From a virus: a DNA stretch of 46,668 nt. Position 1 is the stretch's first letter; the number at the start of each line of letters is the position of its first letter. Both the position numbers and the translations under genes were made by a program. Shown piece after piece: positions 1 through 6,618 of this stretch. The DNA lies in IMG/VR virus record IMGVR_UViG_3300035204_001443, positions 1-46,668 of that record, one strand, 5' to 3'. The notes below the pieces were generated by a model. That model did no database searches, had not been told where the DNA came from, and was given only the letters and a program-made list of their open reading frames with translations.

Positions 1-171
1 GGTAAAAAAGGTGGTAAAAAAGGTGGTGCAAAAGTGAAAATCAAAGAAGCATCAAATATAAACAGCTTCCTTCGGAGTCTAACGGAGAAAAACTATGCTG
101 AAGCTAATAAATATTTACACGCTGTATTAGGTGGTAAGATAAAGAATCGTATAAGAAATACAGCAAATTAG
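1..171 (+). CDS. Partial small basic protein, possible prohead core protein (gp67/68-like)
   Basis: Only the last 56 codons are present; the gene enters from the left edge. The visible part opens with a lysine/glycine repeat (GKKGGKKGG) and then forms an amphipathic helical stretch (NSFLRSLTEKNYAEANKYL) before a basic tail. It sits directly upstream of the gp22 scaffold gene, the place where T4 keeps its small prohead core genes 67, 68 and 21. The helical pattern is loosely like T4 gp67, but the similarity is too weak to name it. The gene ends in TAG, and the following GAT makes a TAGGAT Shine-Dalgarno-like site for gp22, so the two are probably co-transcribed. Confidence 0.5.
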   Translation, partial: GKKGGKKGGAKVKIKEASNINSFLRSLTEKNYAEANKYLHAVLGGKIKNRIRNTAN

Positions 172-181
172 GATTTTAATT

Positions 182-1072
182 ATGGCAACAAATAACATTA
201 AAGAAGCGTTGAAAGAGGAAGCCAAAGATCTTCTTTCCGAAGATAATCTCAACGAAATTGAGACAGCGTTTAACACCGCGGTTTCTGAACGCGCGACACT
301 AGCGGTTGAAGCTGCCCTTGTACAGCAAGATGACGACCACGCTCAAAAGGTCCAGCAGTTGTTAGAAGCCATTGACGAAGATCACACTAAGAAATTGCAT
401 CGGATTGTAGAGGCAATTAATACGAATCACTCACAAAAATTAGTACAAGTTGTTAATAAAATGTCTGGACAGCTGCAAAACGAAGCGGTTAAGTTTAAAG
501 GTAATTTAGTTGATAATGTAAGTAATTATCTCGATCTTTATCTTGAAAAGACTTTCCCACAAGACATGCTCGAAGAAGCTGTTAATAACAAACGAGCTGA
601 TCAAATGCTAGGCGAACTTAGAAAGATGCTCGCAGTTGATATGGCTCTTGCTAAAGACTCCATTAAGGGAGCTGTTGTTGATGGTAAGAAACAGATTAAC
701 GAAGCTAATGAGCAACTAGCTACTATTGTTCATGAAAACGAACAACTAAAGAGTACATTAGCAGCTGCTCATTCAGAGAGTGTATTAGAGCATCTTTCAC
801 GAGATCTTCCTGAAGTAAAGAAAAATTATATCAAAAAAGTCTTAGGTAACAAAGATGCAGAATTTATTAATGAAAATTTTGACTACACAGTTGAGATGTT
901 CAACAAAGAAACTGACGCCCAAGAGAGAGAATTAAAGCAACAAGCAGTACAAGACGTTAAAGGTAACGTCCATTCGGGAGTTGAAGAAGTTGTAGTCGAG
1001 AGTACTACTTCAGTAGGGCAAGAGCCAGATCCGGTTTTTAATGCATATATGGGAGAGCTCGGCAAATATTAA
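182..1072 (+). CDS. gp22: Prohead core scaffolding protein gp22
   Basis: A 296-residue, acidic, almost wholly alpha-helical protein rich in Glu, Lys, Ala and Gln, with a long predicted coiled coil through residues 5-100 and 160-260, as in the T4 gp22 scaffold. In T4 this protein forms the internal prohead core on which gp23 assembles, and gp21 later degrades it to peptides. Position immediately before the major capsid gene supports the call. Several L-x-E tripeptides could serve as protease sites. The ATG follows an AGGA element about 9 nt upstream that overlaps the stop of the preceding gene. No promoter is visible just upstream, so transcription probably enters from the left. Confidence 0.88.
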   Translation: MATNNIKEALKEEAKDLLSEDNLNEIETAFNTAVSERATLAVEAALVQQDDDHAQKVQQLLEAIDEDHTKKLHRIVEAINTNHSQKLVQVVNKMSGQLQNEAVKFKGNLVDNVSNYLDLYLEKTFPQDMLEEAVNNKRADQMLGELRKMLAVDMALAKDSIKGAVVDGKKQINEANEQLATIVHENEQLKSTLAAAHSESVLEHLSRDLPEVKKNYIKKVLGNKDAEFINENFDYTVEMFNKETDAQERELKQQAVQDVKGNVHSGVEEVVVESTTSVGQEPDPVFNAYMGELGKY

Positions 1073-1087
1073 TTTCAAAATTCTATG

Positions 1088-1119
1088 AGGTGCTCGCCAC
1101 CTGACGGCCCACAGTGGCC
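1088..1119 (+). other. Two short hairpins in the gp22-gp23 gap
   Basis: The 84-nt gap holds an AGGTG/CACCT stem (1088-1092 with 1098-1102, 5-nt loop) and then GGCC/GGCC (1106-1109 with 1116-1119). Neither is followed by a T run, so they are not intrinsic terminators. They could mark mRNA processing or stabilisation ahead of the highly expressed capsid gene. No NATAAATA box is seen in the gap; an AAAGGA element lies about 13 nt before the gp23 ATG. Confidence 0.25.
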
Positions 1120-1156
1120 TAACCAAATAATAGATTAGAAAGGAAAATCAAAACGT

Positions 1157-2620
1157 ATGAAACAGATTAGACCATCGCAATCCTATATAGATTCGGATAG
1201 GGCTGGCGCGTTGTTGGAAAAATGGAGTCCTGTATTGGATTACAATTCTGACAAGGTTGCTACTATCGAAGATGATCACACTCGTTTGAATACTGCTATT
1301 CTCTTGGAGAACCAGGAGCAGTGGTGTTTGAAAGAGCAAAATGTGGCTGGTGGAGGCAGTAGTGCATTTGGTAGCGGCCTTGAGCCGACCAGCACGAGCT
1401 TCTCCGGTGACAATTATGCCGCGGGTGATGCACGTCTTCCTAAGATCCTTATTCCGATGATTCGCCGTACATTCCCTGAGTTGATTACTAACGAAATCGT
1501 TGGTGTTCAGCCCATGAGTGGCCCGGTAGGACTCGCGTTTGCACTGCGTTACAAGTATGAGGACGACGCCCTAGGCGCGACCACAGCTGCAGGTGTTGAC
1601 GGTTCACTAGATGCGGGTACCAGAGTTACTGGTATCGGCAATGCTGGTGGAGCGACAAACCAGGAGTTGGGTTACCAATTACTTGATACACGCTTCACAG
1701 GTACATCTTCTCTCACTCTGTCTGGTGGCTCCGCTGGAGTTGCTAATGCAGATTGGACACAAGTAGGTGAAGACCAGGGTGTTGCAGCGTTACTCGCTAA
1801 TTACGAGCTAACAAGCAAAATCCCACAAATGGTAGTCAACTTCGAGAAGACCGCCGTTGAAGCAGGTACGCGCAGGCTCGCCGCTCGTTGGAGCGTAGAG
1901 TTAGAGCAAGATCTGAAGAATATGAATGGCATCGATATCGATACCGAACTCACAAATGCAATGTCTTATGAATTGCAGGCTGAGATCGATCGTGAGATGA
2001 TCATGCGTATGATTCAGGTAGCCCTCAATGCTGGACATCCTAAGGGATGGAGCTTGTGGAGCGCTGCTAGTGCAGACGGTCGTTGGATGGCCGAGCGCAA
2101 TCGTGACCTTTACCAAAGGTTAATTGTTGAAGCTAACAGGATCGCTGTTCGTAACCGTCGTGGTGCTGCAAACTTTGTAGTTGCAACCCCGCGCGTTTGC
2201 GCAATTTTGGAAATGCTTCCAGAATTCAATGTGATGCCCGTTACCGGAAACGTTAATACTCAACCAGTTGGCGTAGCCAAGGTTGGTAACTTAGGTGGTA
2301 GGTTTAACGTATATCGTGACACTCGTACAGAAGGTCAGTTCGAAGATGCCGCACAAACCGGAAGAACTACAAGACTTGAGTATGCCCTCTTGGGCTACAA
2401 AGGTCCTGAGTTCTACGACACAGGCATTGTTTACTGCCCGTATATACCTGTCATGGTACAGCGTACAATCGGTCCTAACGACTTCTCACCACGTGTTGGT
2501 ATGTTAACTCGTTACGGCGTAGTTGACCATATCTTCGGTGCGAACTTGTATTATCACTTGGTAATCATCAAGGATCTGGGTGTAGCGTTTACTCCTGGTA
2601 ACCAAAGCGTATACGTATAA
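1157..2620 (+). CDS. gp23: Major capsid protein gp23
   Basis: A 487-residue homologue of T4 gp23, the hexameric HK97-fold shell protein. Typical T4-like landmarks are FPELITNEIVGVQPMSGPVG near residue 110, QMVVNFEKTAVEAGTRRLAA in the middle, the ELQAEIDREMI segment, and FVVATPRVCAILEML, all regions used to recognise marine gp23. T4 gp23 is cleaved by gp21 after Glu65; candidate L-x-E sites here are at about residues 49-51 (LLE) and 58-60 (LKE), followed by a glycine-rich stretch. The gene lies after gp22 and ends 40 nt before a strong hairpin terminator, so it is the last gene of the head transcript. Confidence 0.97.
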   Translation: MKQIRPSQSYIDSDRAGALLEKWSPVLDYNSDKVATIEDDHTRLNTAILLENQEQWCLKEQNVAGGGSSAFGSGLEPTSTSFSGDNYAAGDARLPKILIPMIRRTFPELITNEIVGVQPMSGPVGLAFALRYKYEDDALGATTAAGVDGSLDAGTRVTGIGNAGGATNQELGYQLLDTRFTGTSSLTLSGGSAGVANADWTQVGEDQGVAALLANYELTSKIPQMVVNFEKTAVEAGTRRLAARWSVELEQDLKNMNGIDIDTELTNAMSYELQAEIDREMIMRMIQVALNAGHPKGWSLWSAASADGRWMAERNRDLYQRLIVEANRIAVRNRRGAANFVVATPRVCAILEMLPEFNVMPVTGNVNTQPVGVAKVGNLGGRFNVYRDTRTEGQFEDAAQTGRTTRLEYALLGYKGPEFYDTGIVYCPYIPVMVQRTIGPNDFSPRVGMLTRYGVVDHIFGANLYYHLVIIKDLGVAFTPGNQSVYV

Positions 2621-2660
2621 CGTATATCTTTTACCAGGTCTAAACAGACCCAAAAATCAC

Positions 2661-2690
2661 AACCCATCCTTTCGGGGATGGGTTCTTTTT
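2661..2690 (+). terminator. Intrinsic terminator after gp23
   Basis: A perfect 9-bp stem AACCCATCC/GGATGGGTT (2661-2669 with 2676-2684) encloses a TTTCGG loop and is followed by CTTTTT. It lies 40 nt after the gp23 stop and just before a late promoter, so it separates the head transcript from the next unit. Confidence 0.93.
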
Positions 2691-2691
2691 G

Positions 2692-2699
2692 TATAAATA
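2692..2699 (+). promoter_or_regulatory. T4-type late promoter TATAAATA
   Basis: A perfect TATAAATA octamer ends 9 nt before the ATG at 2709. T4 late transcription starts about 6 nt after this box, so the 5' untranslated region would be only about 3 nt. It is placed directly after the gp23 terminator. Confidence 0.85.
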
Positions 2700-2708
2700 A
2701 CTATAGAC

Positions 2709-3233
2709 ATGAGCGAGATTAATGTAGATAATGTTGATGTAGGTACTAAGATAGTATTTCCGGATGGAACTGAGCAAACAACTGCTGCTAGTGGAAAAGT
2801 AAAACAAGTGATACAACGAGTTCAAGGAGAAGAAACAGCATCAGTTACGGTGGCCAATGGCTGGGTACCTACTCAGTACAGGGTCAGTATTACACCGACA
2901 TTAGCAACCAGTAAAGTGTTAGTTAGTTTTCATGGTACAATTTTCGTGGATAGTTCCAACGACGGAGTAAACTGGGGAATTTTTAGTGAAACTGCGAGTA
3001 CTTCCGCTATAGCACTTTCTGCTGGATATGTTGATAATCACGGCTATTACAATACAAGTAATTTAGCATGCCAGCTGTTACATTCACCTGGCGCTACTGA
3101 TGAAATATCGTATAGACTATATATCAAGTCTCCTTATACAACAATCACATATGCTATAGGTTATAGTTATGATGCAGCTCTATTGGCACCATTTCATCAG
3201 GTAACTAGTACAGCAATGGAGATAGGAGCGTAA
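2709..3233 (+). CDS. Virion accessory protein, likely tail-fibre-like
   Basis: A 174-residue protein of unknown family. The start (KIVFPDGTEQTTAASGKVKQ) resembles the repeat-like openings of fibre and appendage proteins in marine T4-like phages. The rest is rich in Ser, Thr, Val, Tyr and Gly with few charged residues, as expected of a beta-structured surface protein. It has no signal peptide or membrane segment. The perfect late promoter upstream agrees with a virion role. The next gene starts 5 nt after its stop and is probably co-expressed; it could be a partner or assembly protein for this one. Confidence 0.5.
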   Translation: MSEINVDNVDVGTKIVFPDGTEQTTAASGKVKQVIQRVQGEETASVTVANGWVPTQYRVSITPTLATSKVLVSFHGTIFVDSSNDGVNWGIFSETASTSAIALSAGYVDNHGYYNTSNLACQLLHSPGATDEISYRLYIKSPYTTITYAIGYSYDAALLAPFHQVTSTAMEIGA

Positions 3234-3238
3234 ATTTT

Positions 3239-3592
3239 ATGGACGAGATACAAAGACATCTTGAAGCTGGTGGATCAATTAATATCAGCTTAGCATTGAA
3301 GTCATTACGACCTGGTGCGTCTTGGGCCATCCGTGGTCAAGAATATAGTGGGCTCGAGTGGCGGGATAATACACAAGAAAAGCCTACCGAACAAGAGTTA
3401 CTTGATGAAGTTGAAAGACTTACCGCTCTTAGACAGCAACTAGCTTATCGTGGTCAACGCAGAGTTGAATATCCTTCCATTGAAGATCAGTTAGATATGC
3501 TCTGGCACGAGATGGATCAAGGTAACACGCCTAAATTGGCTAGTTTTTATAATGCCATAAAGGCTGTCAAAGATAAACACCCTAAGGCATAA
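3239..3592 (+). CDS. Small hypothetical protein, possible tail-fibre assembly partner
   Basis: A 117-residue, charged, mainly helical protein. The centre contains LEWRDNTQEKPTEQEL, and the C-terminal half (YPSIEDQLDMLWHEMDQG then a lysine-rich tail) resembles short proteins often found next to tail-fibre genes in phages. It follows the preceding late gene by 5 nt and so shares its late promoter. Its stop is immediately adjacent to the stop of the convergent queF gene, leaving no room for a terminator between opposing transcripts. The assembly-partner role is an inference from position and general character only. Confidence 0.5.
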   Translation: MDEIQRHLEAGGSINISLALKSLRPGASWAIRGQEYSGLEWRDNTQEKPTEQELLDEVERLTALRQQLAYRGQRRVEYPSIEDQLDMLWHEMDQGNTPKLASFYNAIKAVKDKHPKA

Positions 3593-4507
3593 TCACTGTC
3601 TAGGTGTCTTACTAAACGGCACATCCATATCAATCAAACTATCTGTAAGTAAGTCAATATGAGATAGACGAGTAGGATTAATGTCAATACCACCACGTCT
3701 AGCATAAAGACAAGTAACAGCCAGTTCCGTAGGCTCGAACGTGTCCCAGAGTCTCTTATAGATCGTCTCTGCGATTTCCTCATGAAAATGATTTTCGTCT
3801 CTAAATGAGACAATATATTGTAATAGGTTTTTTGGTCTAACTACCTTTTTACTCTTCATCGCGATATATACATCACCCCAATCTGGCTGATGTGTAACGC
3901 GACAATTAGACTTTAATAGGCTACTATGATACCGTTGATCAACTAAGTAAGGTTGATCTATAATATAATCCTCAGCAAGTAATTCTGGCGACTCATTGTA
4001 TACATTAAATGCTAAGTCTCTACAATCACTCCATGTTTCTAGTGTGTTATAGCCTTTGTGAAAGTATGGTTTGGTTGGACCTACTTCTTCCGGGGCAAAA
4101 ATGGTCACCTGTACATTTGTCTCTAATAATTTCGATAAGTCCTCTTCAGTATGATACTTAATGAGATCCCGAGCTTGATCAGCGGTATCACCTAGCTGGG
4201 TCATATTGAATGAGTTAAAATACAGCTTAAGAGACTTTGATTCAACAATGTACTTATTATCGCAAGGATATACAATCTTAGCAATACCAGTAACAGGAAA
4301 GCCTTTTTTTGTCAGGCATGACACTTCATACGCATTCCAGATATCATATCCACAGAATGGTAGATTATTATCATTTAGATCTAGATGGTCACGATTACTC
4401 TGTCTAGGTTCTCGTACGAGAATTGAAGAGTCGTATTGATCTGGATAGTCCACGGTCTTACCGAGAACTTTACTAACGTTAGAATTATCTAATTGTGCTG
4501 TGCTCAT
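3593..4507 (-). CDS. queF: NADPH-dependent 7-cyano-7-deazaguanine reductase QueF (bimodular type)
   Basis: QueF reduces the nitrile of preQ0 to the primary amine of preQ1. The 304-residue length matches the bimodular E. coli type. Clear family motifs are the substrate-binding ESKSLKLYFNSFN at residues 89-101, the catalytic cysteine in LKSNCRVTHQPDWGD (Cys202), the FHE of SFRDENHFHEE (241-243), and RRGGIDINP (270-278). It is the last gene of the minus-strand operon that begins with the dpdA-like gene, and its start overlaps the kinase gene by 23 nt. Its presence means preQ1 rather than only preQ0 is a likely product. Host queuosine salvage is the alternative use, but the dpdA neighbour favours DNA modification. 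Confidence 0.95.
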   Translation of the reverse strand: MSTAQLDNSNVSKVLGKTVDYPDQYDSSILVREPRQSNRDHLDLNDNNLPFCGYDIWNAYEVSCLTKKGFPVTGIAKIVYPCDNKYIVESKSLKLYFNSFNMTQLGDTADQARDLIKYHTEEDLSKLLETNVQVTIFAPEEVGPTKPYFHKGYNTLETWSDCRDLAFNVYNESPELLAEDYIIDQPYLVDQRYHSSLLKSNCRVTHQPDWGDVYIAMKSKKVVRPKNLLQYIVSFRDENHFHEEIAETIYKRLWDTFEPTELAVTCLYARRGGIDINPTRLSHIDLLTDSLIDMDVPFSKTPRQ

Positions 4508-5048
4508 ATTCTTCTATTGCTATTTTAATATCTTCAAATCGTTTATCAAGGTTATCAGGGTATAAAGTTACTAATTTTCCTTTGTATGGCTCGCAATAGG
4601 CCTCTTGATATAATAGCATTGTCATATTATTAGCTATATCTTTCTGAAAACTCTCATTAGTGCTTCGTTCTCCATCATCTTCCATCTCTAACGGACAACA
4701 ATAGAATATAATATCTAAATCATGAACAATATCATTAAATGTATTCCATGCATACATATACGTCTCTTCATTTACTTTTTGGTTATTAAATAGCCATTGA
4801 GTATATATGTAGCCGTCAATGATACATCGATCCATAATAACATTATCTAGTTTATTATTTTTAATATGAGCATCAATTATAGCTCGTTGAGTCTCATCTC
4901 CACCATCCTCGTTAATGGGTAGACCTTTACGGGCAATAGGTCGAGTAACTTCGGTCACATATTCAAACTTATCACCGTAGTACTCTTGACACATCTTGAG
5001 TAACGTACTCTTTCCTGAACATCCTGTACCTGTAAATGAAATTTTCAT
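4485..5048 (-). CDS. P-loop kinase/ATPase (AAA_28, NadR-kinase-like)
   Basis: A 187-residue single-domain P-loop protein. The Walker A is GTGCSGKST at residues 7-15, and a conserved aspartate lies in VIMDRCIIDGY, as in small nucleoside or nicotinamide riboside kinases of the AAA_28/thymidylate-kinase type. The substrate cannot be told from sequence. It is related to the 39308-40042 protein. It sits between small unknown genes and queF in the modification operon, so a role in handling nucleotides or modified bases is possible. Its own promoter-like sequence (TTGAAA-N16-TAAAAT) lies 6 nt upstream of the ATG, with no Shine-Dalgarno sequence. Confidence 0.75.
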   Translation of the reverse strand: MKISFTGTGCSGKSTLLKMCQEYYGDKFEYVTEVTRPIARKGLPINEDGGDETQRAIIDAHIKNNKLDNVIMDRCIIDGYIYTQWLFNNQKVNEETYMYAWNTFNDIVHDLDIIFYCCPLEMEDDGERSTNESFQKDIANNMTMLLYQEAYCEPYKGKLVTLYPDNLDKRFEDIKIAIEEYEHSTIR

Positions 5049-5052
5049 TATT

Positions 5053-5229
5053 CTATTTTAACATATTTTCTACGAGTTTCAACGCATCCATTCTTTCATC
5101 TGTTCGCCTACAATGCATATTACCATGAGCCATCTTCACTACAATTTTGAGAGCATTAACTTCAACTTCGTGGAGAGGGGATGGATGTGTTTCTTTTCCA
5201 GCTAGTTTATATTTTTTTTCTTCGTGCAT
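5053..5229 (-). CDS. Small hypothetical protein (58 aa)
   Basis: A short, lysine- and histidine-rich protein of no recognised family (HEEKKYKLAGKETHPSPL near the start). I chose the ATG at 5229: it overlaps the stop of the upstream DUF1599 gene as TAATG, and GGGGA lies 5-6 nt upstream. A start four codons earlier at 5241 is possible. Placement between two operon genes with a one-base overlap at its start supports a real gene, but nothing indicates its function. Confidence 0.5.
   Translation of the reverse strand: MHEEKKYKLAGKETHPSPLHEVEVNALKIVVKMAHGNMHCRRTDERMDALKLVENMLK
5055..5082 (-). promoter_or_regulatory. Sigma-70-like promoter before the kinase gene
   Basis: On the minus strand this reads TTGAAA (5077-5082), a 16-nt spacer, then TAAAAT (5055-5060), with 6 nt to the ATG at 5048. 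It lies inside the end of the upstream small gene. The architecture is the same as at the other early promoters of this window and predicts a leaderless mRNA. Confidence 0.5.
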
Positions 5230-5573
5230 TATTTTCCCCATTTACCATTAACTACAATCTGTGCAATAATCCCATATACAGACAAATCCTTAAATGCATC
5301 TTCTACAGGCTCGTTTTGTGCCTTAGCTTTTCTTCTAAGAACCAAATTAAAAAGTCTCTGAATCTTGTCGTTAATTCTAATAATGATTGCAGTAATAGAC
5401 AGATGACAGTTGTCGGGATCAGACAGATCCATACCAAGGGTAATGTTATGTTGTCCGTAATCGTACTGCTTTTTACAGAACGTATCATACTGTTCTTTTT
5501 GTATTTTTTTAAATTCATTGCACGTCTCTGGATACGTCTTTTCAATTTCTCTTACTATTTTTCCATGATTCAT
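5229..5573 (-). CDS. DUF1599 family protein (nucleotide modification associated domain)
   Basis: A 114-residue protein with the hallmarks of the DUF1599 family: FCKKQYDYGQHN in the first half, then the hydrophobic/basic helix IIIRINDKIQRLFNLV and the C-terminal EPVEDAFKDLSVYGIIAQ. The family has been linked to phage nucleotide and base modification systems through gene neighbourhoods; its activity is not known to me. Here it lies in an operon with dpdA-like, formyltransferase and queF genes, which fits that link. The start is inside the end of the small upstream gene (32-nt overlap). The family call is from motif memory and should be checked by profile search. Confidence 0.7.
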   Translation of the reverse strand: MNHGKIVREIEKTYPETCNEFKKIQKEQYDTFCKKQYDYGQHNITLGMDLSDPDNCHLSITAIIIRINDKIQRLFNLVLRRKAKAQNEPVEDAFKDLSVYGIIAQIVVNGKWGK

Positions 5574-5694
5574 AATGCTTAATTAGTTTTTCTTCTGACA
5601 TTGTTTTATAACCAGTACAACCATAATAAACAAGGGTAAATATATCTGACGGTTTTAATATTTTAGAATCTCGCTTAGATAAGTCATTTCGCAT
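5542..5694 (-). CDS. Small conserved-looking protein (50 aa)
   Basis: A short reading frame from the ATG at 5694 to TGA at 5542, encoding a 50-residue protein that begins MRNDLSKRDSKILKPSDIF and contains LVYYGCTGYKTMSEEKLIKHY. The frame stays open upstream past the ATG (reading NYTPEQIEK), so the true start may be a non-ATG codon a little earlier, near the end of the formyltransferase gene. It fills the otherwise empty gap between the formyltransferase and DUF1599 genes and overlaps the latter by 32 nt. It contains no catalytic motif I recognise. Similar small proteins seem familiar from marine T4-like phages, but I cannot name a family. Confidence 0.6.
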   Translation of the reverse strand: MRNDLSKRDSKILKPSDIFTLVYYGCTGYKTMSEEKLIKHYESWKNSKRN

Positions 5695-5719
5695 TTTTTC
5701 TATTTGCTCTGGTGTGTAA

Positions 5720-6247
5720 TTAATCGCTAAGCCTGTTTGTTAGAAATTCTGACCACATATCAACTGATAAATCATGTAGGTTACTATAAACCTGATCTAA
5801 TGGCAACCCTTTAATTTCAATACTACCTTCTTTAAGAATTTTACCAGCATCTACTTCTGCTACTGCTTCATGTATAACACAGCCAGCAATTTCATGTCTA
5901 GAGTAAAATGCTTTCTTTTGAGGGTCTTTTCCTTTAAGCTCCGGCCACTTTGTAATAAGTCCTGGGTGACCATTGTATATAGTTCTATTTTCACAAACTT
6001 CGCCGGGTACAATTCTTAGCCAACCGTGCATTGTAACTAGTGCATCTTCTGGAATATGTTGCAAGTATTCTTCAACTGTTGGCTTTTTATCAGTAAAGAT
6101 GATTGGTACTTTACCGATAAGATGTTCGTTTATACTTTCAAAACCATCTTGTCTATTACAGAGAATCATATCAGGATACCTACCGATTCTTTCCGATATC
6201 TGATAAATTTCAGACCCTGTTTGCGAAAATAATGTATACCATTTCAT
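5720..6247 (-). CDS. Formyltransferase (PurN/Fmt-like fold), candidate dPreQ1 formyltransferase DpdN
   Basis: A 175-residue protein with the formyl_trans_N core. The catalytic Asn-x-His is in TIYNGHPGLITKWP (Asn92, His94) and the catalytic Asp in AEVDAGKIL (Asp133), the triad that 10-formyl-tetrahydrofolate enzymes such as PurN use to formylate a primary amine. It is shorter than typical PurN (about 210 residues) and lacks the glycine-rich phosphate-binding start of that enzyme. It lies in one operon with a dpdA-like gene and queF, whose product preQ1 carries a primary amine. A phage dPreQ1 formyltransferase, DpdN, has been predicted for N-formylated dPreQ1, and this gene fits that role by fold and context. 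GAR transformylase is the alternative. Confidence 0.8.
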   Translation of the reverse strand: MKWYTLFSQTGSEIYQISERIGRYPDMILCNRQDGFESINEHLIGKVPIIFTDKKPTVEEYLQHIPEDALVTMHGWLRIVPGEVCENRTIYNGHPGLITKWPELKGKDPQKKAFYSRHEIAGCVIHEAVAEVDAGKILKEGSIEIKGLPLDQVYSNLHDLSVDMWSEFLTNRLSD

Positions 6248-6618
6248 TTTTTGTAATTACCTTTCTCTGGAATAACGTTTCGAACACCACCAGCTGGATC
6301 ATATGGCGTACCGTTTTCAAATCTTCCTAAGTCACCTTCTCTCCTCGGTATAAGATGTACATGAGGGTACATTACAGTTTGGCCAGCATGTTCACCCATA
6401 TTCATACCGATATTAAACCCATCACAAAAACCTTCTTTGACAAGTGCTTGGCCTTGCTTATATGCACCGAGAAAGCATTTATCTAAATATACTTCATGAT
6501 CTTCTACAGGCACGAAAAGGAGGTGACCTTCTGTTACAGGGTATTTGTCCCTATATACATGATAGTGATTAGTTTCACTAATTGGATCAGACCACGGATA
6601 ATTCTTTTTCTTTGTCAT
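6244..6618 (-). CDS. HIT family protein (nucleotide phosphohydrolase/transferase)
   Basis: A 124-residue HIT-domain protein. The core strand and helix (VTEGHLLFVPVEDHEVYLD) are followed by the HIT motif as YPHVHLIPRR at residues 84-93. Compared with the usual H-x-H-x-H-x-x motif, the first histidine is a tyrosine, while the nucleophilic middle histidine (His86) and the third (His88) are kept. HIT enzymes act on dinucleoside polyphosphates or AMP/GMP adducts. The gene is locked between the dpdA-like gene (32-nt overlap) and the formyltransferase gene (4-nt overlap), so it is translated with them. Its substrate is unknown; a role in nucleotide metabolism of the modification pathway is an inference. 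Confidence 0.82.
   Translation of the reverse strand: MTKKKNYPWSDPISETNHYHVYRDKYPVTEGHLLFVPVEDHEVYLDKCFLGAYKQGQALVKEGFCDGFNIGMNMGEHAGQTVMYPHVHLIPRREGDLGRFENGTPYDPAGGVRNVIPEKGNYKK

Noticed and set aside
3593-4507. queF, queD and queE used only for queuosine in tRNA
   Set aside because: Not excluded, but the DpdA-like protein lacks the zinc site of tRNA TGT, and the formyltransferase and DUF1599 neighbours point to DNA modification.
5181-5582. 133-codon plus-strand reading frame
   Set aside because: It is the antisense of the DUF1599 and neighbouring small genes, rich in Phe, Leu and Ile as expected of an antisense frame, with no promoter or ribosome binding site.
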